A program made the position numbers and the translations under genes. DNA of 64,000 nt from JACRCT01 sp049841135 (GTDB lineage: Bacteria > Myxococcota > Myxococcia > Myxococcales > UBA5297), in NCBI GenBank assembly GCA_049841135.1, contig JASGHK010000004.1, forward strand, positions 1,922,001 through 1,986,000. Direction: 5' to 3'. How positions within the stretch are numbered: position 1 is the first letter of the stretch; every line of letters starts with the position of its first letter. Below, one piece after another: positions 45,220 to 54,947 of this stretch. The notes under the pieces are model-generated. The model saw only the letters and a program-made list of their open reading frames with translations. It ran no database searches and had not been told where the DNA came from.

Positions 45220-46626
45220 TCGGTCTCCTTTGTGGGTTTTCCTACAGCGGGTTTGGGCTCAAAGATTTCCAGTATTCGAAGCAGGTCCGCGCGCGTCGGG
45301 AATCGATGCGCCGTCGAGTCTGCCTCGTTCACGTACTCCTCAAAGAGCGCCTCCTTTTCCGCGAGGATTGCAGCGATGCGCTGCTCGATTGTGTCCTCGA
45401 CGATAAGGCGGTGCACATGAAGAGGGACGGTCCGGCCAAAGCGGTGCGCTCGCTGCATCGCCTGGGCCTCTACGGCGGGGTTCCACCAACGATTCGAAAA
45501 GGACCACCTGGTTGGCGGCTTGGAGGTTCAGTCCAACGCCTCCCGCCTTGATCGACACCAGGAGCATCCGTGGCCCCGGTTCGCATTCGAACCGATGAGC
45601 CGCCCGGACCTTCTCATCAGCGGAGAGCTCGCCGGTATAGAGGTCGTGTGGCAGGCCCAGCCGCTGGGAAAGCCACCTTAGTGTCGAGACGTATTGCGAG
45701 AAGACCAGGACCTTGCCGGACTCGGCCGAGGTCTCCTCAAGAAGAGTCGTGAGGTAGTCCAACTTGACGGACTCGCCCGAGTCTTCGTCAAAATTGCAGA
45801 GCTGCTTGAGTCTTGTGAAGAGACTGAGGAGACACGCGCCGCTGTGGCCCGCTTCCTCGAATGCCTCGCGACGGCCCAACCAAAGGTCGTCGTACACCGC
45901 GCGTTGGCGCGGCGAGAGCGAGAGCTTAACGTCCTGAATGAGGATCGGCGGAAGTTCCTGAAGAACCTCGGACTTCCTGCGACGCAACAGGTACGGCGCA
46001 ATTCGCTCGTGTATCGTCTTGCGACCCATCTGCGGAGTCACTAGCCCTGGCCGCAGGAACTCAAATAGCGACTCAATGTCACGTGGTGAGTTTTCGAGCG
46101 GAGTGCCGCTAAGCGCCCAAGCTCGTCGTCGCGGTAGAAGACGGCAGGCGAACGATGTCGATGCGTTGCCGTTCTTAATCCGCTGCGCTTCGTCCAGGAC
46201 CACAAGGTCGAAGCGGGCTTCAAGCACGCGCTGCATCGCGTCGGTGCGAATCTGCTCGTAGGAGCCGATGAGGACCTGAATCGGCAGCGTGTACAGCGCC
46301 TCGCGGTTCTCCGCGTCCCCCTCAAGTTCCCGTACGACTAACTCTGGTGCCCAGCGATCGAGTTCAAGGCGCCAGTTTCTTACCAAGGAGGCGGGCGCCA
46401 CGATGAGAGCGCGGCCGGCGGATTCCTCCCTGAGTGCTACTCGCATCGCGACGGCCGTCTGCACCGTCTTGCCGAGGCCCATCTCGTCCGCGAGAAGAGC
46501 GGACTCGGAGCGCGCAAGGAAGTTCACGCCCGCCCACTGGTAGTCGCGCAGAGGCGCGGGCAGTTCAAGGGTTGCCGCCAGAGCAAGGCGGTCAGCCTCG
46601 TTGGCGATGTCGTCCGCGGCGGTCAT
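45216..46626 (-). CDS. SNF2-family helicase/translocase (one-base frameshift)
   Basis: Swi2/Snf2 DNA translocase. Motif I is LADEMGLGKT, motif II is VVLDEAQRIKN, motif III is ALSGTPLENS and motif V is AGGVGLNLQAANQVV. The frame breaks at 45493-45494; deleting one A (minus strand TTCGAATCG to TTCGATCG) restores the canonical FDRWWNPAVEAQAMQRAHRFGR (motif VI). The ATG at 46626 gives about 470 residues, a compact form with little N-terminal extension, so a separate specificity subunit is expected. It is the first gene of the operon ending in the second DGQHR protein. Confidence 0.8.
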
Positions 46627-46691
46627 CTCCCGTTCGCCCAGCGGCTGAGGCCGAGCGTCTGAAAGTCTACAACGGGGCGACCTTCGCCGCG

Positions 46692-47147
46692 CTACTCTTC
46701 TCGAGAGGGAAGGGCGCACTGGACGGAAAGCGCACCCGAACCGCTGGAAAAGTTCCAGAGCGCAAGTTGCTCCGTCCACGCCGCGACGTGCGCGATCGCG
46801 CGCAGGCCACGCTCACTCGCAGGTTCTGCGCCGTCGATCGACTTGAGGTCCAGCACGGCGGCCTGCAAGCGCGGGGCGAGCAGGGTCAGGTCGAGCAGCT
46901 GCGTCACCCGTGCCCGGGTGAGCCCCAGCCGACGCGCCACGTCGGCCCTGTCGGCCACGACGCCCCTCTCGATGGCCTGCTCGATCTTGTGGGCCAGCGC
47001 GAGCGCGATGGCCACGCGTGCGGGACGGCGGACCGGCTCGCGCGCCGGTGGCAGCGAAGGCGGCGCCTCAACGAACCGTTGCTCGCGGGCTCGGCGCACC
47101 CGGTGGAGGGTCCCTGCGATGACCTGCTGCCCGTTGTCCTTGCTCAT
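46692..47147 (-). CDS. HTH protein associated with the serine recombinase
   Basis: A 151-residue protein with one clear helix-turn-helix (DRADVARRLGLTRARVTQLLDL). The ATG overlaps the stop of the serine recombinase gene (ATGA), and such small HTH genes often follow large serine recombinases in Myxococcota-type elements. It is GC-rich like the core genome, so the AT-richer cassette appears to begin after it. Confidence 0.65.
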   Translation of the reverse strand: MSKDNGQQVIAGTLHRVRRAREQRFVEAPPSLPPAREPVRRPARVAIALALAHKIEQAIERGVVADRADVARRLGLTRARVTQLLDLTLLAPRLQAAVLDLKSIDGAEPASERGLRAIAHVAAWTEQLALWNFSSGSGALSVQCALPSREE

Positions 47148-48262
47148 GCCGCCTCCGCGCCCTCGACGAGGGCGTCGATGCCCGTGGCGAGGTTCGTGAC
47201 ATAGGCCTTCACCTGGTTCTCGGGCTCGTTGACCTCCACCCGCGAGATGACGGCGCGGACCAGCCTGCCACGGTTCTCGGGCGTGAGCGTGTCCCAGACC
47301 TTGTCGAAGGTCCTCAGGCACCCCTCCACCCACGAGACCTCGAGCTTGGCCTGGTTGAGCTGGGCCAGCTTGCGCTGGACATCCCAGAGCCGCCGCTCGA
47401 GCCGGCCGAGCTGGTCGCCGGTCTCCTGGAGCTTCGAGTCGAGGAGCCGCCGCCCCACCCCGGTCATGTTGCTGGCGGTCTCGACCAGCCGCTTGCCCCC
47501 GGTGGCCATGGCCGCGATCTGCGCCGGCAGCGCTTCGCGCTCCTTCAACAGCGCCTTGCGCATGTGCTCGATGCGCTCCGACGCCGCCTTGGCGACGTCC
47601 GCGGCGATCGTCCCATCGGCCAGGGCCTCGCGGACCCGCTGGATGACGAAGTCCTCGATCGCGGGTGCAGGCAGCTGGCGCGACTCGCAGGCGTCGCGCC
47701 CCATCCGGTCCCGCGTTCCGCACCTGTAGTAACGGTATTCCCGGTCGCCGGTGCGCGTGGACGCGGGCGTGAAGGCCGCTCCGCACCGGGCGCAGAAGAG
47801 CAGTCCGGTGAGGATGTACTTCGGGTTGCGGCCCCAGCGCTTCTGGTCCCCGCTGCCGCCGTCCAGCAGGACCTGGACCTCCTCGTAGGTGCCGCGGTCG
47901 AGGATCGCTTCGTGCTCTCCCTGGTGGACCTCGCCTTTGTACGGCATCAGCCCCGCGACCACTGGGCTGCGCAGGACATGCAGGACCGCGTTCTTGTCCC
48001 ACTCGCGCAGGCCACGCACCTTCCCGGCCTTCGTGACCTGCTGCTTGGTCGGTCGGCCCTCGGCGTTGAGTGTGTGGGCAACCGCGACGGCCGAGCGCTT
48101 GGTGAGGTAGAGCTCGAAGATGTACCGGACCAGCTCGGCCTCGGCCGCGTTGACCACCAGCTTGCGGTCGATGACGTCGTACCCGAGGGGCGCTGGCCCG
48201 CCCGTCCATTTCCCCTTTCGGCGCGCGGCGGCGATCTTGTCGCGGGTCCGTTCGGCGATCAT
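47144..48262 (-). pseudogene. Large serine recombinase, 5'-truncated
   Basis: The open frame (372 residues from 48262) starts at MIAERTRDKIAAARRKGKW, which normally follows a catalytic resolvase domain of about 150 residues. It then has the recombinase domain (PLGYDVIDRKLVVNAAEAEL), the zinc ribbon (LFCARCGAAF, YYRCGTRDRMGRDAC) and a coiled coil. The catalytic serine domain is absent. In frame, the upstream bases still read LLSFAVFERE, a remnant of the conserved end of that domain, up to about 48297, right where the tyrosine integrase gene ends. The gene is therefore probably inactive and cut by the neighbouring integration event. Confidence 0.75.
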
Positions 48263-48300
48263 TTCGCGTTCAAATACTGCGAAAGACAGAAGGCTATCGG

Positions 48301-49287
48301 CTACTCCAAGGCCTTATCGATGACCGCAACCGCGAGCCTCTGGTGCCGCAGATTGACGTGCCCGTAGACGAGCATCGTCACCGCAAGGTTCCGATGCCCC
48401 ATGATCTCCATGACCGTCCGCGGCGAAATCCCCTCCGCCAGCATCAAGGACGCGGCCGTGTGACGCAGGTCGTGGTAGCGCATGCGCGGCATGGCGAGCC
48501 GGCGCAGGCGAAGCTGCAGCTCCGAGTGCAGGTAGGAGTTCCAGTAAGGCCGTCGATTCCGGGTCGTGAGCACCGGGTCGCTGCCATGCAGCGAGGCCCC
48601 CACCTTGCTGGCCTTGCGCAGCTCCCGAGCCCGCTGTCGCCTGAGGCAGGCCGCCAGGAACCGAGGCATCGCGAGCGCCCTGCGGCTGGCGGCAGTCTTG
48701 GGCGCAGCCAGCCGTGTCCCGGCCGAATACTCGATCCGGTTCCAGCGCACGCGCAGCACTCGCTCGTCGAGGTCGACGTCGTCCCAGGTCAGCCCCAGGA
48801 TCTCGCCGCGACGCAGCCCCAACCCGAGCGCCAGCGCGTAGGCGCTCTCGAGCGGATGACCGCGCACCGAATCGAGCAGCCGCCGAGCGCCGTCCCGATC
48901 GAGCCACTGCGGCGCGCGTTCGCCCTTCTTGGGCACGGTGCTCCGGCTCGCCGCGTTGTGCTCGCAGAGCCCCAGGGCGACCGCGTGCCTCAGCGCCGAG
49001 CGCAGGACCTCGACCGCCTTGCGCCGCATCGACGGCGTGACGCCCGCTCGCTGCCACGCCACCTGGGCGTGCTCGATGTTCGCGGTCGTCAACCGCCGGA
49101 CCGGGATCTCACCAAGCACGGGGACGACGAGGCGCAAGACGGTGCTCGCGTAGGTCCGGGCCGTGGTGAACCTGAGCTGCTGCCAGGCGGTGTGGGCCAG
49201 CCAGAAATCGAGGAATCGGGCGAGGGTTGGCCGTTTGGGCAGACCGACGAGCCGGGCAGGTAGGTCTCGGTTGTGGTCCTGAGCCAC
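48301..49287 (-). CDS. Tyrosine-family site-specific integrase
   Basis: A 328-residue phage-type integrase. GTG at 49287 has GGGGAGA upstream. An N-terminal SAM-like core-binding domain (TLARFLDFWLAHTAWQQLRF) is followed by the catalytic domain with R in LGLRRGEILGLTWDD, HxxR in YHDLRHTAASLML, H in MGHRNLAVT and the tyrosine in MLVYGH. It is the likely mobiliser of the island and is transcribed toward the tRNA-Asn gene 14 kb away. Its end lies directly against the truncated serine recombinase. Confidence 0.88.
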   Translation of the reverse strand: MAQDHNRDLPARLVGLPKRPTLARFLDFWLAHTAWQQLRFTTARTYASTVLRLVVPVLGEIPVRRLTTANIEHAQVAWQRAGVTPSMRRKAVEVLRSALRHAVALGLCEHNAASRSTVPKKGERAPQWLDRDGARRLLDSVRGHPLESAYALALGLGLRRGEILGLTWDDVDLDERVLRVRWNRIEYSAGTRLAAPKTAASRRALAMPRFLAACLRRQRARELRKASKVGASLHGSDPVLTTRNRRPYWNSYLHSELQLRLRRLAMPRMRYHDLRHTAASLMLAEGISPRTVMEIMGHRNLAVTMLVYGHVNLRHQRLAVAVIDKALE

Positions 49288-49440
49288 GTTAGTCTCCCCG
49301 TGAAGGTCTCGAGCTGACGTCCAGGCAACCTCTTCTGAACCCAGTCCGAGCGACGGATATGTCGGAGCCGCTCATTCCGAACTCGGCCACCCCGCCCTGC
49401 GCTACATTCCGCCCCGTAACTCCCCTGCCCGGAGCCCGCC

Positions 49441-50929
49441 TTGCCCCCCGCCTACCACTCGCGCCTCGGCATCTCGCCCTTCCGCCTTCAGGACCTGAAG
49501 GCCGGCTCCGCCAGGCGCTCCCTCCTCGGTTGGACCGCCCTCGCGATCCTCGAGCGGGGCGAGCCGATGACCGTCGAGGAGGTCGCCGACCGCCTCCTCG
49601 CGCTCGGGCTCACTTCGCCCAGCGGCGACATGGTGCTCTCGGTGAAGAAGGCCTGGCACGGCCTCCCGCCAGTGGTGCGCGACAGCCAGGGACGCCTCGC
49701 CCTCAACCTCGAGTCGTGGGACCTCAAGCACCTCCTCTTCGAGGTGGGGCTGACGCCGCCCAAGTTCGCCACCTCCCCTGCCCCCAGGCTGCCGGAGCTT
49801 CCCGGCCCCACCGTGCCGCTCACCAAGGAGGAGCTCGCGCCGATCTTCGCGCGCCCACCCGCGTTGTCCGGCCTGCGCCGGGCGGTCGCCGTCCTCGACG
49901 CCCTGGGCCCCACGCTGTCGTTCACGCAGGTGGAAGCGGCGCTGCGCGAGCCTCCAGCCTCGGGAGTATCGAGTCTCGCTCGCCGGCCCGAAGGGCTGGG
50001 ACCCCACGCTGATCCTGGTCGGCGAGAACGAACTGCTCACCCTGCTGCCGCACGCCCCGACCCTCCCGTCCATCCGCAGCGCGCTGCGAGCCGTGGCGCG
50101 AAAGGAGCAGGAGCGCCGGGCAGTCGAGGCGCAGCGGCGCGCCGACTGGGCCGCGCGGGACGCCATCGTGGCCGCGGAGGAGGCGAAGGAGGCGGAGCAG
50201 ACTGCCCGGCTGCGACGATGCTTCCTCCACCGCCTCTCCGACGGGCGCCGGACCGCACTCTGGGGCCTCGTCGACCTCTCGACGCAGGAGCTCACCACCT
50301 TCGCGCCCGACGCGTCCGAGCCGCTCGTGCAGGCGCTCTCCAAGTTCCAGATCGTCGTGGGCCTCGACGCTCGCCTTCAGCTCGAGGCGCTCGGCCTGGA
50401 GCCCTCCGACTGGCGCCTCGTCGACCTGAAGTTGCCGCAGAAGTCGCGCACCCTGAACCGCTCCGGGCGCAAGCTGCGCATCACCACCGAGCTGCTCATC
50501 GCCGGGACGACCGGCATCTCCCGCCCGCTCGCGCCGCCGGCCAAGGTCGCCGAGCTCGCCTCGGCCGCCAGCACCGGCAAGCTCGAGCGACGCCTGGCGG
50601 CGGACCTGCGGGCGCTCTTGGCCTACTACCGCTACGGCGCCTTCCACCACTACATCCGGCTGCGTTGGGGCTTCCTGGACGAGATCATCGGAGTCGACTG
50701 GGGCCTCCCGGGAGACCCAGCCCTGTACGAAGTACTCAAGCACGCCATGGACACCGGCTCGGATCTCGAGGTCGTCACCGGGTCCCCTCCGGCGATGAGC
50801 GACCCCTGGGGCCGGGCAGTGCGCTGCAAGTGCCTGGAGGTCGAGTCCTGGGAGGCGAAGCTCGAGGTCGACGGGCGGGTGCACTGGGTCTTGAAGAGCG
50901 AGATCTTCGCTGCGCGGGTTGCGAGGTAA
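49441..50929 (+). CDS. Hypothetical protein with N-terminal winged-helix region (one-base frameshift)
   Basis: I do not recognise this protein. TTG at 49441 (with GGAG upstream) opens a frame whose residues 25-85 look like a winged helix (ALAILERGEPMTVEEVADRLLALGL). The frame continues to about 49950. It then needs one C removed at 49951-49952 (GCGAGCCTCCAG to GCGAGCTCCAG) to join LAGPKGWDPTLILVG and the long C-terminal part with a charged coiled coil (ARKEQERRAVEAQRRADW) and a globular tail ending KSEIFAARVAR at 50929. The corrected protein has about 495 residues. Neighbours give no function. Confidence 0.55.
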
Positions 50930-51143
50930 CGGGTACGCACGGTCGCCCTGCCCTCCTACCCCTCCCCACTCCGGCGCTCTGGGTGAGTGCTTGACCGAGC
51001 GATCCCCACCCAGAAAGCGTGAGCCCCGTCACATTCTGGCATCGGAATTCACCTGCCAATCCGCCAGGTTACACGGGACCCGCTGGCACACTTCCCGCAA
51101 TCCATATTAATAGGCGCAGGGATCCAGCACCGAAACCAGCTCC

Positions 51144-51327
51144 CAATTTCAGGACCTGAAATTGCCGCTCGGTTCCACCCGTCAGCATCCCGCGGCTGTC
51201 CCGCGCCAGGCTCCCAACCAACTCCCAATTTCAGGACCTGAAATTGCCACCCGGTTCCGCCCGTCAGCACCCGGCGGCTGTCCTGCGCCAGGCTCCCAAC
51301 CAACTCCAATTTCAGGACCTGAAATTG
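51144..51327. repeat. Three direct copies of a perfect 21-bp palindrome
   Basis: The palindrome, with arms CAATTTCAGG and CCTGAAATTG around a central A, occurs exactly at 51144-51164, 51226-51246 and 51307-51327, a spacing of 82 and 81 bp. The intervening bases (CCCGTCAGCA, GCGCCAGGCTCCCAACC) are also repeated, so these are about 81-bp tandem units. AT-rich palindromes in a GC-rich setting upstream of a gene suggest clustered operators or a ParB-type site. The rest of 50930-51474 shows no gene. Confidence 0.9.
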
Positions 51328-51474
51328 CGGCCCGATTTGCGCCTGCGCTATGTTGCCCGTCGCCGCCTGGGGGGCCGGCATCTCCACCAAAGCCAGCGTC
51401 ACCCCCAGGGCATCCACGGCCTCGCGCGGGGGCGCGGCCGTGGCGACGCGCACCACCCCCAGATCCCGCGAGCC

Positions 51475-52135
51475 ATGCCCACGACCTCGGAAACGGTGAA
51501 CTTCGCCGAAAGCCATCAGCAGGAGCACGCGAACATCCTCAACGCCAAGGCCCGGTCGACTGACGCCAGCTGGGAAGCTGGCGGCGCGCCTGCTGCGCTT
51601 CAAGATCGTCCTCGGCTGGCAGAAGCTGGAGGGCGGCGGCGCACCCTACAAGGACTGGACGGACTACCTTCGCCGCGGGGTCGGCATGGGGGTGGTCACG
51701 GCCTACAAGTACATGGACGCCGCGGCCTACCCGCGCGCCATGGTGCTGGAGCTCGGCATCGAGAAGGCCTGCTGGCTCAAGCGCTGCACCGACCTGACGA
51801 CGATCGACGAGACCCCGGAGCAGGCGATGGCGCTGGAGCTGCCGGTGGACGGGGCCGGCACCAAGCCGGTGCGCGAGATGACGGCCGAAGAGGTGGAGAA
51901 GGCCTACCACCTGATGCGCGACGCCGACCGCTCCGCCAAGCGTCCGCTGCAGCCGGCGGAGCCCGGTCCGGCGGCGAAGCTGGAGCAGACGGCGGAGAAG
52001 GCCGTCGGCCAGTGGCTCACGCCCAGCGACGTGCGCGCGTTCAAGCGCGGCGGCAAGGTGCTGCTCAGCGTCACGGTCCCGCAAGAGGCGGCCGCGGACG
52101 TCTTCTCGGCCCTGGCCGCGGCGCTGCGGCCGTAG
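51475..52135 (+). CDS. Hypothetical protein downstream of the palindrome cluster (probable frameshift)
   Basis: The ATG at 51475 opens residues MPTTSETVNFAESHQQEHAN. Around 51565-51575 the coding frame shifts by one into RLLRFKIVLGWQKLEGGGAPYKDWTDYLRRG, then AYKYMDAAAYP, and ends at 52135. Neither piece resembles a family I can name. The second piece is mixed alpha/beta with a C-terminal strand-rich VPQEAAADVFSALAAALRP. The gene sits 147 bp after the palindrome cluster, which is therefore likely its control region, and a hairpin terminator follows. The start codon has no clear ribosome site. Confidence 0.45.
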
Positions 52136-52174
52136 GCGCGAGCCCCAACCCAAGGAGCGACCGCCGCATCCTCC

Positions 52175-52212
52175 GCGCCCCGCTGGCCAAGAGCCTCGCG
52201 GGGCGCCTTCTT
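52175..52212 (+). terminator. Hairpin terminator
   Basis: A 9-bp GC stem (GCGCCCCGC, complement at 52198-52206) with a 14-base loop, followed by CTTCTTG, 40 bp after the end of the hypothetical gene. Confidence 0.6.
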
Positions 52213-52301
52213 GCGGGGCTTGAAGCGTCAGGGCCGGCCCTGCGCCAGGCCCGAACCGGGGGAATGGCCGCGCCGGGACTCTTGGCGCCCGTGCCAGCAC
52301 G

Positions 52302-52889
52302 TCAGCGGATCGAGTAAAGGTCGGTGCTCTTCACTTCGACCTTCTGGCCGTCCCGAAGACGCTTGACGAGGGCGACTCCAGCCGTGGTCGCCAACGCGAG
52401 AACTTCGGCGTCGACCAGCTCACCACCATCGAGGACCCGGACGACCTCGCCTTCGGCGAAGGGAGTTGACCGGCGAGACGGGCTCGGTTGGTTCGCCGTT
52501 GGTGGTTCCTGAGCCGCCGTGACCTCAACCTTGCGCCGGATCACCGGCTTGATTCGTTCGTACACCGAGGCTGCGGTCACAGGCACGGCTGCGGCCGCGT
52601 GCTCCGATTCCGGCAATCGAGCGGCTTCAGCGCTGCCCTTGGACTCTGCGGTTGGAAGCGGCTCCGCGAATGACGGCCCCGCTCGTTCGAAAAGCGCTCC
52701 CTTCGGCTTCCGCCGGCGTGTCGGCGGCCTGGGCTTCGCGAGGGCCCGCCGCAGGTCAGCGATCCCAGGGTGACCGTCGAGCAGCCTTTGCAGGCGCGAG
52801 AGGGTGCCCATATGGGGTGCCAGGACCGCCCTTACCTCTCGGGCGACGAGGCTTCTCAGCATTGCGTCGAGGTCGACTCTCTTGGGCAT
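52302..52889 (-). CDS. Hypothetical protein, basic and Pro/Ala-rich centre
   Basis: A 195-residue protein with three regions. The N-terminal helix is amphipathic (MLRSLVAREVRAVLAPHMGTLSRL). The centre is basic and disordered (KPRPPTRRRKPKGALFE). The C-terminal 55 residues form a compact beta domain resembling KOW/Tudor barrels (EGEVVRVLDGGELVDAEVLALATTAGVALVKRL). I do not know its role. A nucleic-acid-associated protein is possible from charge and fold appearance. Confidence 0.55.
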   Translation of the reverse strand: MPKRVDLDAMLRSLVAREVRAVLAPHMGTLSRLQRLLDGHPGIADLRRALAKPRPPTRRRKPKGALFERAGPSFAEPLPTAESKGSAEAARLPESEHAAAAVPVTAASVYERIKPVIRRKVEVTAAQEPPTANQPSPSRRSTPFAEGEVVRVLDGGELVDAEVLALATTAGVALVKRLRDGQKVEVKSTDLYSIR

Positions 52890-53003
52890 TCAGTGTGCTC
52901 GGGCGAGCGTCAAGTCCGGACAGTACATGCCTTGTTGGGAAGCGCCCAGCCGCAGGCGGTGAAGGGCGCCCCTCTGGTTGGCTCTCCCCCGGCAATCTAG
53001 TCA

Positions 53004-54735
53004 TCAGGCATGAACGCCGCGCCTGCGCCAGAACGTGACCCTGCGCAGCGAGATCTTCCGCAAGCCGCGCGGGAACAGGAACGTCAGACAGAGCAGGACG
53101 AGCGCGCCGCTCACCAGCACGAGGCAGATCAACGGCACGAGCGGCATCGTGGAGCTCGACCACCCGAGCGACGAGAGCGTGTACTGGAAGGGCGCGAGCG
53201 CGACCGCAGCGGCGATGACGAGACTCGCGACCGCCGCGGCGAGCACCACCCGCAGGCTGTGGGTGCGCTGCATCACCAGCAGCTCGTCCAGGCGCGGACC
53301 GCGGATGCCGAGCTGCAGTCGACCTGCCTCGAGATCGTCGAGCAGCCGGGAGGCCTGCTGCGGCGCGTCGGCGAGCAACTGCTTCACGGACAACGTGAGC
53401 CCCATGGTCTCGGTGCCGAGCCGCAACGGGTCGAGCCGTCGCGAGACGAGCTTGGCCACGAACGGCGCGGCGGTCTTGATGATGTTGAGCTCGGGGTAGA
53501 GGGTGCGAGCGAACCCCTCGATGGTCGCGGCCGCGCGTCCGAGGATGGCGTATTCGGCGGGCAGACGAACGTGGTGATCCACGACCATCGCCATGCAGTC
53601 GCGCATCAGGTTCTGGGTGTCGAGCTGCGCGAGCTCGATGCCGAGGTACTTGTCCATCAGCTTGCGCACGTCCGCCTCGAAGGCGAGCCGGTTGAAGTCG
53701 GGCGGCACCTGCCCCATCTTCAGGACCACGCGCGTGAGCTGCGTGGGATTGCGCGCAAAGACGGCGAGCACCAGGTCCACGAGCGTGTCCTGCTCCTCCT
53801 TGGTGAGCCGGCCCATCAACCCGAAATCGAGCATCGCAATGCGCGAGTCGGCGGTGACCAGCACGTTGCCCGGGTGGGGATCGCCGTGGAAGAACCCGTC
53901 GGTGAACACCATTCTCGAACATGACCTCGAGCGCGCGGTGGAGCAGCTGCCCGGAGTCGTAGGCGGGGTTTCCGGCGACGTCGGTGATGCGAATCCCCTC
54001 GACGAAGCTCATCGTGAGGAGCTTCGTCGAGGTGACGTGCTCGTAGACCTTCGGCAGCACGAGCAGCCCCGGCCGCGCCTCGAAGTTGCGCGTGACCTCC
54101 TGGATGTTCCGCGCCTCGTTGAGGAAGTCGAGCTCCTGGAGCAGCGCCGACTCGAACTCGCGCACGATGGCGACGGGCTGGTACGGCGCGACCTCGGCGA
54201 TGCCCCCCTCGAGCATGCGCGCGAGCCAATAGAGCAGCGAGAGATCGGACTCCATCTTCTCGCGAATGGCCGGGCGCTGGACCTTGACGACGACCTCGTG
54301 CACCTCGCCGTCGACCTTGAGCTTCGCGCGGTGCGCCTGCGCGATCGACGCCGCCGCGATCGGCTCCAGGTCGAGCGACGCGAAGTGCTGCTCGATGGGC
54401 GCGCCGAGGTAGCCCTCGATGACCTCCCGAAGCTCGTCGGCCGGCACCGGCGCGACGTTCGTCTGCAGCTGCTGGAGGGAGTCGACGATGTCGCCCGGGA
54501 CCAGGTCTGGACGGGTCGACAGGACCTGCCCGAGCTTGACGAACGTGGGCCCGAGCTCTTCGAGCACCCGCTTGGCGCGCTCGCCCCGCGGCAGCGCGGA
54601 GATCTCCTTGCTCGGCCTGAGCATCCCGAGGCCAGGCACCTTGGCGCTGGACGCGGGGTCGATGAGGAACCCGTACCTGGCGCCGATCTCGAGGATGGCG
54701 CGCGCGCGCTTCAGGTTCCGGATGGCGGACGACAT
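53004..54735 (-). CDS. UbiB/ABC1-family atypical kinase-like protein (one-base frameshift)
   Basis: AarF/UbiB-type atypical kinase fold. The family motifs are GPTFVKLGQVLSTRPD, ASIAQAHRAKL, VVVKVQRP, the DPHPGN loop and LDFGLMG. The reading frame breaks at 53912-53913; deleting one A (minus strand GAGAATGG to GAGATGG) restores MFEMVFTDGFFHGDPHPGN. The C terminus has two membrane helices (VVLAAAVASLVIAAAVAL, LICLVLVSGALVLLCLTFLF). The start at 54735 gives about 575 residues. UbiB is linked to ubiquinone biosynthesis or quinone handling in other bacteria; no other ubi gene is in view. Confidence 0.85.
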
Positions 54736-54947
54736 CGCTTCGCAATCTATGCGCCGCGCAGGGGGAGGCATTCTTCACCTCCCGGGCTGCCGTCCGGGCG
54801 AGTTGCACATGAGAGGAGGAGGCCTGGCCCCCCAGGGCCAGGGAGCCAGGCGACCGGAGATGCGCCATGCCGACTGCGCTTTGACGGTATGCAGCCCGGC
54901 CGCAGCCGGCATCACGGGCAGCCCGCCCGCTTCCTGGTCCGTGCGGC

